A DNA stretch of 64,000 nt from Ilyobacter_A sp963675185. GTDB lineage: Bacteria; Fusobacteriota; Fusobacteriia; Fusobacteriales; Fusobacteriaceae. The notes beneath the pieces are model-generated. The model was not told the DNA's origin. It was given only the letters and a program-made list of their open reading frames with translations, and searched no databases. The position numbers and the translations under genes were made by a program. The stretch spans positions 434,001 to 498,000 of the forward strand of contig CAXXOH010000003.1 of assembly GCA_963675185.2 (NCBI GenBank), given 5' to 3'. Below are positions 42,744-50,959 of the stretch, piece by piece; the stretch's first letter is position 1; every line of letters starts with the position of its first letter.

Positions 42744-44963
42744 ATGGTGTTGAATACAGACAAGCAAAACGAAGTAAAACCGATCTTATCTAAAGAGGAG
42801 ATAGCGAGGATAGTAAATTCAGAAGTTGCAGACCCGTTTACTTTTTTGGGAATGCATAAACTTTCAAGTAGTACACTTGTAGTAAGAGCTTTTAATCCTA
42901 ATGCTAAAGAAGTTATACTTACTTCTCCAAAATTAGAAAAGAATGTAACATTGTCGAAAATTCACGAACATGGGTTATTTGAATGCGTTGTGGGTGGTAG
43001 CGAAGTCTTTAATTATGAGTTTATTTTTAAGTATCATGAAGGTGGAGAGTATAGAACAAGAGATTCTTACTCATTTTTACCAGTATTAAGTGAATATGAC
43101 CTTTATCTTTTTAATGAAGGTAACAATCACAGGGTTTACGAAAAGTTTGGATCTAATCTTATAATACATGACGGTATGGAAGGAGTTCATTTTGCGGTTT
43201 GGGCTCCAGAAGCAAAAAGAGTAAGTGTAGTAGGTGGATTCAATAATTGGGATGGAAGAGTACACCAAATGAGAATTTTGGGAGCTTCTGGCGTGTGGGA
43301 AATTTTCATACCTGGATTAAAAGAAGGAGATCTCTATAGATTTGAAATAAAGACAAAAAATGAAGATATACTTTTAAAATCGGACCCTTATGCATATTAT
43401 ACTGAAATGAGACCAGCAAATGCATCTGTGGTATATAACGTAGATAAATATACCTGGCAAGATAATGAATGGATGGAAAAAAGAAAGCAGACAAATTGGT
43501 TGGAAAAACCGATGTCCACTTACGAGGTCCACTTAGGGTCATGGATGAGAAAAGAGGAAAACAAATTCCTGACATATGAGGAGCTATCAGATAAACTGGT
43601 TCAGTATGTTAGAGATAACGGATTTACACACGTAGAGCTTATGCCGGTATCAGAACATCCACTTGACGAATCTTGGGGATACCAAGTGACTGGGTATTTT
43701 TCTGCCAACAGCAGATTTGGAAAACCAGAAGGATTAATGTATCTCATAGATAAATTTCACCAAAATGATATAGGTGTTATAGTAGATTGGGTTCCTGGGC
43801 ATTTTCCGAAAGACGAGCATAGTCTGGGTAGGTTTGATGGGTCAGCTCTTTATGAACACGAGGATCCTAAGCAAGGTGAGCACAGAGACTGGGGTACATA
43901 TATATTCAACTATGGAAGAAATGAAGTCAAAAACTTCTTGATATCAAACGCACTTTTCTGGATGGATAAATACCATGTAGACGGGTTCAGGGTGGATGCC
44001 GTGGCATCTATGCTCTACCTAGATTACTCTAGAAATGACGGGGAATGGATACCTAACAAATATGGAGGCAGAGAAAATCTTGAGGCGATAGAATTTTTAA
44101 AATATTTCAACTCTATAAGCCACCACTATTACCCAGGAATACTTACTATAGCTGAGGAATCAACCGCATTCCCTGGAATAACTGTTCCTGCATATCTTGG
44201 TGGGATCGGATTTTCCCTTAAATGGAATATGGGATGGATGAACGATTCACTTGAGTACATAGAAAAAGATCCTATCTACAGGAAATACCATCAAGGTAAC
44301 CTTAGCTTCTCCATGGTTTACGCATTTTCTGAAAACTTCCAGTTGGTATTGTCACACGACGAAGTGGTATACGGGAAAAAATCAATGTTGGATAAAATGC
44401 CTGGAGATATGTGGCAAAAATTTGCAAACTTAAGACTGTTCTACTCTTATATGTTTGCACATCCTGGGAAAAAGCTTATGTTTATGGGCGGAGAGTTCGG
44501 GCAGTGGCAGGAGTGGAACTGCAGCCAAAGCCTAGACTGGCATCTTTTAGAGTATGACAGTCACGCTAAAATGAAAGATTATGTAAAAAATCTGAATAAA
44601 ATATACGGCGGAAATAAAGCATTATGGGAGATAGACTTCAAACCAGCTGGCTTTGAATGGATAGACTTCCATGATGCAGACAACAGCATTATGAGTTTTG
44701 TAAGAAAGTCTAAAAATGAAGACGAAATAATGGTGTGCGTGTTTAATTTCACTCCGAGTGTTCACAATGACTATAGGATAGGCGTTCCTAAACCAGGGTA
44801 CTATGAAGAAATACTTAACTCTGATTCAGCAGAGTTTGGTGGATCAAATGTGGGTAATCTTGGCGGAGTACAGTCGGAAAACATAATTGCTCATGGCAGG
44901 ACAGATTCAATTAATATCAGCATCCCTCCGCTCTCAGGAGTATACTTCAAGCTAAAAAAATAA
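42744..44963 (+). CDS. glgB: 1,4-alpha-glucan branching enzyme
   Basis: A 739-residue GH13 enzyme creating alpha-1,6 branches in glycogen. N-terminal carbohydrate-binding regions (ADPFTFLGMH; VHFAVWAPEAKRVSVVGGFNNWDG) precede the catalytic barrel with VDWVPGHFPKDEH, nucleophile Asp418 in DGFRVDAVASMLY and acid Glu471 in TIAEEST. The C-terminal beta domain ends SGVYFKLKK. I start at ATG 42744, placed after the GGGGGG ribosome-like run, rather than ATG 42732. A strong terminator follows; glgP is separate. Confidence 0.97.
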   Translation: MVLNTDKQNEVKPILSKEEIARIVNSEVADPFTFLGMHKLSSSTLVVRAFNPNAKEVILTSPKLEKNVTLSKIHEHGLFECVVGGSEVFNYEFIFKYHEGGEYRTRDSYSFLPVLSEYDLYLFNEGNNHRVYEKFGSNLIIHDGMEGVHFAVWAPEAKRVSVVGGFNNWDGRVHQMRILGASGVWEIFIPGLKEGDLYRFEIKTKNEDILLKSDPYAYYTEMRPANASVVYNVDKYTWQDNEWMEKRKQTNWLEKPMSTYEVHLGSWMRKEENKFLTYEELSDKLVQYVRDNGFTHVELMPVSEHPLDESWGYQVTGYFSANSRFGKPEGLMYLIDKFHQNDIGVIVDWVPGHFPKDEHSLGRFDGSALYEHEDPKQGEHRDWGTYIFNYGRNEVKNFLISNALFWMDKYHVDGFRVDAVASMLYLDYSRNDGEWIPNKYGGRENLEAIEFLKYFNSISHHYYPGILTIAEESTAFPGITVPAYLGGIGFSLKWNMGWMNDSLEYIEKDPIYRKYHQGNLSFSMVYAFSENFQLVLSHDEVVYGKKSMLDKMPGDMWQKFANLRLFYSYMFAHPGKKLMFMGGEFGQWQEWNCSQSLDWHLLEYDSHAKMKDYVKNLNKIYGGNKALWEIDFKPAGFEWIDFHDADNSIMSFVRKSKNEDEIMVCVFNFTPSVHNDYRIGVPKPGYYEEILNSDSAEFGGSNVGNLGGVQSENIIAHGRTDSINISIPPLSGVYFKLKK

Positions 44964-44968
44964 ACCAA

Positions 44969-44996
44969 TAGGCCTGTTTTCACAGGCCTGTTTTTT
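44969..44996 (+). terminator. Rho-independent terminator of glgB
   Basis: AGGCCTGT (44970-44977), TTTC, ACAGGCCT (44982-44989), then six T residues. Confidence 0.9.
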
Positions 44997-45007
44997 GTTA
45001 AATGAAA

Positions 45008-45036
45008 TTGAATTTTATGTACTATCATGTTATAAT
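45008..45036 (+). promoter_or_regulatory. Promoter of the DUF116-TPR-ExbBD-TonB operon
   Basis: TTGAAT (45008-45013), 17-bp spacer, TGT then TATAAT (45031-45036); start near 45043, 29 bases before the DUF116 gene. Confidence 0.8.
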
Positions 45037-45071
45037 TATAACTAAAACATTGTTTGAAAAGGTGTAGGATT

Positions 45072-45599
45072 ATGAAAAGATTGAGTTTGCTATTATTGAA
45101 GATAATATACATGCTACTTTACTTTGTGTATATAGTTTCTTCGAGATTTGAAAAAAATAAAAAAATTTCGAAGTTTTTTTTAAAGTTCAATAACTATATT
45201 GTAAAAAAAAGGGTCAAAGAAAGAGTGGGAAAAGTATGTGTTCTCTTGCCACACTGTATACAAAATTACGACTGCGTCTATAAGATAACCTCGGTGACTG
45301 ATAACTGCAGGTCTTGTGGAGGCTGTGGTGTAGGAGATATATTAAAATTGAAAAAAACTCAAGGGGTTGATATAAAAGTTGTCACAGGGGGAACACTTGC
45401 CAGAAAACATCTAAAGGAAACTAGGCCTTATTTTGTAGTGGCAGTAGCGTGCGAGAGGGATTTAATCTCTGGCATATACGACGCATTTCCGCTACCGGTC
45501 TACGGGCTATTCAACAAAAGACCGAACGGGCCGTGCATTAATACTGAAATGGAAGTAGAAGAGATCGAACACATCTTGAATGAATTTAGAAATGGATGA
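45072..45599 (+). CDS. DUF116-family membrane protein with Cys cluster
   Basis: The gene encodes 175 residues from ATG 45072; a TTG 18 bases upstream is also in frame, but the AGGTGTAGGA site favours the ATG. An N-terminal membrane helix (about 5-22) and a basic linker precede the DUF116 core: LLPHCIQNYDC, then NCRSCGGC, VVTGGTLARK and a conserved VVAVACERDL. The clustered cysteines probably bind metal or an Fe-S cluster. No function is established for the family. It is the first gene of the TPR-ExbBD-TonB operon. Confidence 0.85.
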   Translation: MKRLSLLLLKIIYMLLYFVYIVSSRFEKNKKISKFFLKFNNYIVKKRVKERVGKVCVLLPHCIQNYDCVYKITSVTDNCRSCGGCGVGDILKLKKTQGVDIKVVTGGTLARKHLKETRPYFVVAVACERDLISGIYDAFPLPVYGLFNKRPNGPCINTEMEVEEIEHILNEFRNG

Positions 45600-45636
45600 A
45601 AGGTGGTGACAGCTTAGCGAATAGCTAGGTAAATTT

Positions 45637-48468
45637 ATGAAGAAGAAAATACTTGTTTTCTCAATGGTGTTGGCCTTATCTACATCAGCATATCCAAGTG
45701 CTTGGGGTGATATGAGGTATATAGACCAACTGGTGCAGAACAAAGAGTATGATATGGCAAAGGAAGAACTCCTGGATTTTCTAAGTAAATATTCTGACTC
45801 TAAGAAGTACTACCCGGTGGCTTTGGACCGTCTAGCTAAACTTTATTATCTTGACAAGAATTACGAGGAGGCCAGAAATCATTTTAAAGAGTACCTTAAA
45901 TCGCAGAATTTAAAAGAGGACGAGAGGCAGGAGGGCATATATAACCTTGTAAGGACAGATATAGAGTTAGAAAACTATGAAGAAGCTAAAAAATATGCTG
46001 ACTATATAACCTCAAGTAAAAAGTATTTGGCTTTTTTCCAGGTTGCAAAGGCTTTTTATGATAAAGAAAATTATGACGATGCCCAGATTTACTTTAGGAG
46101 ACTTTTAAAGTTTGATAGCGAGTACTACCAAGAAGGACTGCTTTATCTGTCCCTGACATCATATAAGAAAACTGAATACTTAAAAAGCATAGTTTTCGGG
46201 GAGGAATACCTATCAAAAGCTGAAAGCGGAGACAAAAATATTTCCCTTATGAACTTTATATTAGGGAGCTCCCACTTGAAGATAAGCGATTTGCCGGTAG
46301 CTGAAAAGTACTTCAAAACTATAGAAAACGAGTATCCTGATAGTGACTACGCAGATGATTCCAAGTATCAGCTCTTTAAACTGTACGCAGAGCAAAAGCG
46401 GAACAAAGAATACTTGGAGTACTTTGAAAAGCTGAAGGGGACTGAGTACGAAAATCAAGGGTATCTGGAGATGGCGCAGCTGTACTTTGGGAAAGAAGAT
46501 TACCTTAAAGCTGAAGAGTATTATGGGGCATTGGTAAAAAAAGAAGGCAAGTCAGAGATAGTATATGGATATGCACAGACGCTTTTTAAACAGGGTAAAA
46601 ATTCACAGGCACTTACAGAGTTTAAAAAGCTGAAAGGAACCGAGTATGACTCGGAATATTACTACTATAGCTCATATATACTTTACGGCGATAAAAAATA
46701 CAAAGATGTCTTAGCACTTCTAGGCAATTATGAAAAAAAGGGGATAAAAAAAGAGTATCTGAAGAATATAGAGATATTTATGGGTACCTCGGCTTATGAA
46801 ACAGGGGCTTATGATACTGCAAAAAAATATTTTGAAAAAGCTTATTCCCAAGAACCAAACAAAGATAATTTGTACAACTTGGCACTAGTAAATTCCAAAA
46901 TGAAAAATTTGAAGGAACTCAAAGAAAACTTTAGCAAATATATGGAAAAATACCCCAAAGATTTTAAATACAAAAAAAACTTGTATATTTTGTTGGGGAA
47001 TACATATTTTGAGCTAGGACAGCTTGACGGTGCAGAGAAGCTTTATGAAGCATTCCTGAAAGAAAATTTCGACGAAGAGATACTAAACAACATGATATCA
47101 GTTCTGTCTAAACAGGGCAATTACAGCAAGCTTTTAACTTATTTGGAAAAAGCCAGTCCAAGTGTTGAGAATGTGTATTTAAAGGGTATTTCTCATTTAG
47201 GTTTGAATCAGTATGAACAGGCAGAAACAGCTTTTTTATGGGTTATAAGCTCAGACAGGGCGACAGCTGATCAAAAAGAAAGAGCAAGCTTTCGCCTAAT
47301 AAAAGACTACCTATCATGGGAAGAGTACGAAAAGGCAGTAGAGTACAGCGAGAAGTATGTAGAGAAATACAAAAATTATCACTATGAAGTTATGGATATG
47401 ATGGCTATAGCTTACTTTAAAATGGGGGCTTATAAAAACTCGAGGTCAGTTTACGAGAAATTTTTAAAGGACCAAAAATGGGCTGAATATGGGGAGTTTC
47501 AAATAGCGGAGACCTACTACAATGAAGAAAATTACCTTGAGGCAAAAAAACAGTACGAAAAATTGGCTTCCAAAAACGGTAGCTACGCAGAAGATTCACT
47601 GTACTGGATAATAAGCATAGATTATTACCAAGGTAACTTTGATCAAGCCTTTAAAAAAATTGAGGAGTTAAAACAAAGATTTCCTAAAAATAAGCATGAG
47701 CAGGAAATGTCCTACATAAAAGGTGAAATTTATATTGCAAAAAACCAGGCGGACAAGGCAGTATCGGAGTATGAAAAACTTTACGAAAAAACAAAGGAGT
47801 TTAGCCTTGGACAAAAAACTGCAGAAAAGCTAATCGGCATCCATTATAGTGCTGGTGATTACTCAAAGGCGCTTGAATGGAGCTCTAAACTAAAAGATAC
47901 CAAAAAGGCTGATCTGTGGAAAGCGGCCGTATACCAAAAGCAAGGGAAAACAGATGAGTCCTTGAAAGGTTACGAAAAACTAGCAAAAGACAGCGAGTAC
48001 GGCGATAAAGCAAATTTTGCCCTTGGTGAGTATTACTTGGAAGCCGGGAACATCCAAAAGGCATTGTCTCACTACGACAAGGTTTTAGAGTTTGAGACAA
48101 GTAGTTTAAAAGATAAGGCTCTTTTTAAAATGGGGGACCTGCATCTAGAAAATGGCAACCATATGGAAGCACTCAAGGATTTTATGAAGATAAGAGTACT
48201 ATACGAAAAAAGCGAACTGAGAGAGGCTGCCATGATAGAAATAGCCAAAATATATGAGGATCAAAAGGATGAGGATAAAAGTTTAAAAACTTATCTAGAG
48301 TTATATGATGATTATAGTAACTCTAAAAACTACCCTTATTTTATAAAGAAAATTTTAGTGTTTTACCTAAAACAGAATAAAAACGAAATCGCTAAAAATT
48401 ACTACTCTGAATTAAGGAAAATAGATGTAAAGGAAGCAGAACAGTTTAAAAAATATTTTCAAAATTAG
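45637..48468 (+). CDS. Large exported TPR-repeat protein in a TonB operon
   Basis: A 943-residue protein: signal peptide (about residues 1-20, cut near AYPSA-W), then tetratricopeptide repeats through the whole length, with recurrent A-K-KYFEKA-, Y-E-ALKDF- and E-YLEAGN-type helices and almost no other domain. The repeats give a long superhelical scaffold for protein contacts, here probably in the periplasm or at the inner face of the outer membrane. It sits directly before the ExbBD-TonB genes, so it is likely a partner of that energy-transducing complex. ATG 45637 has CTAGGT upstream. No enzyme motif is seen. Confidence 0.88.
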   Translation: MKKKILVFSMVLALSTSAYPSAWGDMRYIDQLVQNKEYDMAKEELLDFLSKYSDSKKYYPVALDRLAKLYYLDKNYEEARNHFKEYLKSQNLKEDERQEGIYNLVRTDIELENYEEAKKYADYITSSKKYLAFFQVAKAFYDKENYDDAQIYFRRLLKFDSEYYQEGLLYLSLTSYKKTEYLKSIVFGEEYLSKAESGDKNISLMNFILGSSHLKISDLPVAEKYFKTIENEYPDSDYADDSKYQLFKLYAEQKRNKEYLEYFEKLKGTEYENQGYLEMAQLYFGKEDYLKAEEYYGALVKKEGKSEIVYGYAQTLFKQGKNSQALTEFKKLKGTEYDSEYYYYSSYILYGDKKYKDVLALLGNYEKKGIKKEYLKNIEIFMGTSAYETGAYDTAKKYFEKAYSQEPNKDNLYNLALVNSKMKNLKELKENFSKYMEKYPKDFKYKKNLYILLGNTYFELGQLDGAEKLYEAFLKENFDEEILNNMISVLSKQGNYSKLLTYLEKASPSVENVYLKGISHLGLNQYEQAETAFLWVISSDRATADQKERASFRLIKDYLSWEEYEKAVEYSEKYVEKYKNYHYEVMDMMAIAYFKMGAYKNSRSVYEKFLKDQKWAEYGEFQIAETYYNEENYLEAKKQYEKLASKNGSYAEDSLYWIISIDYYQGNFDQAFKKIEELKQRFPKNKHEQEMSYIKGEIYIAKNQADKAVSEYEKLYEKTKEFSLGQKTAEKLIGIHYSAGDYSKALEWSSKLKDTKKADLWKAAVYQKQGKTDESLKGYEKLAKDSEYGDKANFALGEYYLEAGNIQKALSHYDKVLEFETSSLKDKALFKMGDLHLENGNHMEALKDFMKIRVLYEKSELREAAMIEIAKIYEDQKDEDKSLKTYLELYDDYSNSKNYPYFIKKILVFYLKQNKNEIAKNYYSELRKIDVKEAEQFKKYFQN

Positions 48469-48476
48469 GGGGAAAA

Positions 48477-48857
48477 ATGAAAAAAATCTGGATAATGTTG
48501 GGCGTTATTTTTTTTAGTTTTGCAAGTTTTTCTGCAGAGGAAGCTATGGAAATAAAAAAAGAGGTAACAGGGGTAAACAAAGAGATATACAATGAAAATC
48601 AGGAACTAGATGGAGTAAAAGATGGGTTGGGCAATGTAAAGCTGGAACAACTTGAAAATGACATAGGCGTTACTAGCGACAAGGATAAGCTCAAAGAGAT
48701 GAAGCTTAGCGGGGATGAGCTGGGGGACTTAGATGTCAATGTAGAGGACAATATCGAAAGTGACATCATGTCTGATTTAAACGAGTCGAGGGCAAAAAGC
48801 TGGTGGAAATATATATTAATTGGGATACTTGTTGTAGCGGGGGCGTCGGCACTTTAG
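48477..48857 (+). CDS. Small exported/membrane protein of the TonB operon
   Basis: A 126-residue unrecognised protein. An N-terminal signal sequence (about 1-18) is followed by an acidic, Lys/Glu/Asp-rich middle with likely coiled-coil character and a C-terminal hydrophobic helix (about 110-125) ending at the stop codon. The layout suggests a protein spanning the periplasm with its C terminus in the inner membrane, or a tail-anchored export. ATG 48477 follows AGGGGGA, 8 bases after the TPR gene. A role linking the TPR protein to ExbB/ExbD is an inference from position. Confidence 0.75.
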   Translation: MKKIWIMLGVIFFSFASFSAEEAMEIKKEVTGVNKEIYNENQELDGVKDGLGNVKLEQLENDIGVTSDKDKLKEMKLSGDELGDLDVNVEDNIESDIMSDLNESRAKSWWKYILIGILVVAGASAL

Positions 48858-48914
48858 TAGCCGAGCTCCGCTCATAATAGAGTGGGTGTAGCTTCGAATG
48901 ACAAGGAGGAAAAC

Positions 48915-49529
48915 ATGCTAGAGATATTTAAAAGCGGCGGACCGCTTATGTACATAATACTAGTCCTATCTGTGATGGGAACTGCGGTTATAGTGGAGAG
49001 AATGCTTTACTTTTTCATTTCTGAAAAAGGGGATATGAGTGCTATAAAGTATGAAATAGAAGAGTGTATAAAAAATAAGAACAAAGAAGGCGCTATGGAA
49101 CTTTGTGACTTGTATGAGAATTCAAGCTCTAAGGTTCTCAAGGAATTGATAAATGAAACCGATTTTTCAAACCCGGCGGATTTGGCGTATTTAGAGGAAA
49201 AAGCCAGGGAAGTAGCTTTATCACAGCTACCTAGGTTAGAAAAGTTTATGTGGCTGCTTGGCGTGACAGCACATGTAACCCCGCTTGTGGGGCTTCTAGG
49301 GACTGTTTCCGGGATGATAAAAGCTTTCAGGGTCATTTCTGAGGTTGGAACCGGGACGCCTGAGCTTTTAGCTGAGGGAATCTCACAGGCATTAATAACT
49401 ACGGCGGCTGGACTTTCTGTAGCCATACCTGCTTTGATATTTTATAACTATTTCAATAAAAAGATAGACAACATTGTAAATGAGATGGAAAAATCTAGCG
49501 TTGAATTTATTAATTTACTTAGAAAGTAG
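48915..49529 (+). CDS. exbB: ExbB/TolQ/MotA-family proton channel subunit
   Basis: The gene encodes 204 residues from ATG 48915 (AAGGAGG at 48903-48909; an upstream GTG at 48882 is in frame but has no site). Three membrane helices, with the long cytoplasmic loop after the first and the family signature LGVTAHVTPLVGLLGTVSGMIKAF and GISQALITTAAGLSVAIPAL. With ExbD it uses the proton gradient to drive TonB. Encoded with exbD and tonB, hence ExbB rather than TolQ. Confidence 0.93.
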   Translation: MLEIFKSGGPLMYIILVLSVMGTAVIVERMLYFFISEKGDMSAIKYEIEECIKNKNKEGAMELCDLYENSSSKVLKELINETDFSNPADLAYLEEKAREVALSQLPRLEKFMWLLGVTAHVTPLVGLLGTVSGMIKAFRVISEVGTGTPELLAEGISQALITTAAGLSVAIPALIFYNYFNKKIDNIVNEMEKSSVEFINLLRK

Positions 49530-49538
49530 GAAGCTGTC

Positions 49539-49982
49539 ATGAAGACTAGAAAGATAGTAAGAAGGAGAAACAATAATTTGATATTGGAATTGACTCCTTT
49601 AATAGACGTCGTCTTCCTCCTGCTTATATTTTTCATGGTTGCAACCACTTTTAAAGATGTCAATAGCGGTCTTAATATCGAGCTTCCTCAGTCGAGTATA
49701 CAGGAGGAAGCACAGGTTGAAAGCATACAGGTGTTGATGAATCTAGAGGGAGATATCTTTGTAAATTTATACCTGAAAAACCAAGAGAAGAAAAGCGTAA
49801 AAACCGATTTTGAAAATTTAAAGTCTGTGCTGGAAACAGGGCTTTTAGACAGCGGGAAAAAAGAGGTAATAATAAGCGCGGATAAAAAATTGGATTACGG
49901 GAGCATAGTTAAACTTATGACGCTATCAAAAGAAGCGGGGGCAAATGTTTTAAATATAGATGCAGCTCCAATGGAAGAGTAG
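49539..49982 (+). CDS. exbD: ExbD/TolR-family proton channel subunit
   Basis: A 147-residue protein with a basic N-terminal tail, one membrane helix (about 18-40) containing the proton-carrying Asp in LTPLIDVVFLLLIFFM, and a periplasmic domain. It forms the core of the ExbB5-ExbD2 motor. Starts 9 bases after exbB and ends 8 bases before tonB. Confidence 0.95.
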   Translation: MKTRKIVRRRNNNLILELTPLIDVVFLLLIFFMVATTFKDVNSGLNIELPQSSIQEEAQVESIQVLMNLEGDIFVNLYLKNQEKKSVKTDFENLKSVLETGLLDSGKKEVIISADKKLDYGSIVKLMTLSKEAGANVLNIDAAPMEE

Positions 49983-49990
49983 GTGGTGTC

Positions 49991-50947
49991 ATGTATAGGG
50001 ATGAGAAAAAGTTCACCTTTATACTTTTTATCAGTTTGGCAATACATATAGCGCTTATTATTATTCTTCCAGGTTTCAAAGAGGTGCTCATCGAGGAGAA
50101 AGAAGAGATCCTGCAGCTAAAAAGTGGGACGATAGTATTCGATATGACTCATTTTGAGAAGCCAAAAAAAGTTGATGCAGAAAAAGAAAATAGTGATAAG
50201 AGGGTGGAAGCAGCAGGTACAAATACTGCAAAAAATATAGAAAATATCAAAATAAATGAAATAAAAGAGATAAAAAATGAAAAAGTGGTTGAAAAAAAGG
50301 ATAAAAACGTGTTAAATTTTAATGAGGGAATAAATATAAGCGAAATAAAAATTGATGAACCTAAGTTTGATTTTTTGGCATCTAATAGTAACAGTCCACT
50401 TAAAGTGGCTAAAAAAGACATAAGGGGGATTTATAGGGACGCAAAGATTGATAATTCTACAGAAAAGAACAACATGGCTATAAGCAGGGTAGAAGGAGAA
50501 TTAAAACAGGTAAAAGAGGTAGTTCCAACTCTAAAAGACGAGGTATTCAAAGGCAATTATAGCGTCAGTACAAAAGTTGGCAACGAAGAATTTAAATGGA
50601 TCAATTTTAAAGATGAAACTGGAATAAACAATAATTTGCCGGAAGGATTTAAACTCGGCACTTTAGAAGAGGGGCTAGTTCCGGTTTGGTCGAAAAGCAA
50701 CATGGAGCCTAAATATCCCTTGGAAGCAGAAAAAAATGGGATGAAGGGCAAGGTTACAGCTATTTTAGATGTAGATGAAAGTGGAAGTGTAAGAAAAGTT
50801 AGGATAGAAAAAAGTGGGTATTCCGTACTCGATTTAGCGGTATCTGAAGTTGCGAACACATGGAAGATATTTATCTATCAAAATGGGCTGCCGATATCCG
50901 GCAAAGTAAGTGTGACATATGATTTTGAACTGATTAGGAAGAAATAG
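49991..50947 (+). CDS. tonB: TonB-family energy-transducing protein
   Basis: A 318-residue protein with an N-terminal inner-membrane helix (about 10-28), a Lys/Glu/Asn-rich extended periplasmic region, and a C-terminal TonB domain (about 235-316) with the PKYP element followed by GKVTAILDVDESGSVRKVRI and VTYDFELIRKK. The linker is not proline-rich as in E. coli. It would contact TonB boxes of outer-membrane receptors, none of which is encoded in the window. ATG 49991 follows AGGTGGTG. Confidence 0.9.
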   Translation: MYRDEKKFTFILFISLAIHIALIIILPGFKEVLIEEKEEILQLKSGTIVFDMTHFEKPKKVDAEKENSDKRVEAAGTNTAKNIENIKINEIKEIKNEKVVEKKDKNVLNFNEGINISEIKIDEPKFDFLASNSNSPLKVAKKDIRGIYRDAKIDNSTEKNNMAISRVEGELKQVKEVVPTLKDEVFKGNYSVSTKVGNEEFKWINFKDETGINNNLPEGFKLGTLEEGLVPVWSKSNMEPKYPLEAEKNGMKGKVTAILDVDESGSVRKVRIEKSGYSVLDLAVSEVANTWKIFIYQNGLPISGKVSVTYDFELIRKK

Positions 50948-50959
50948 AGGTGATATGAT

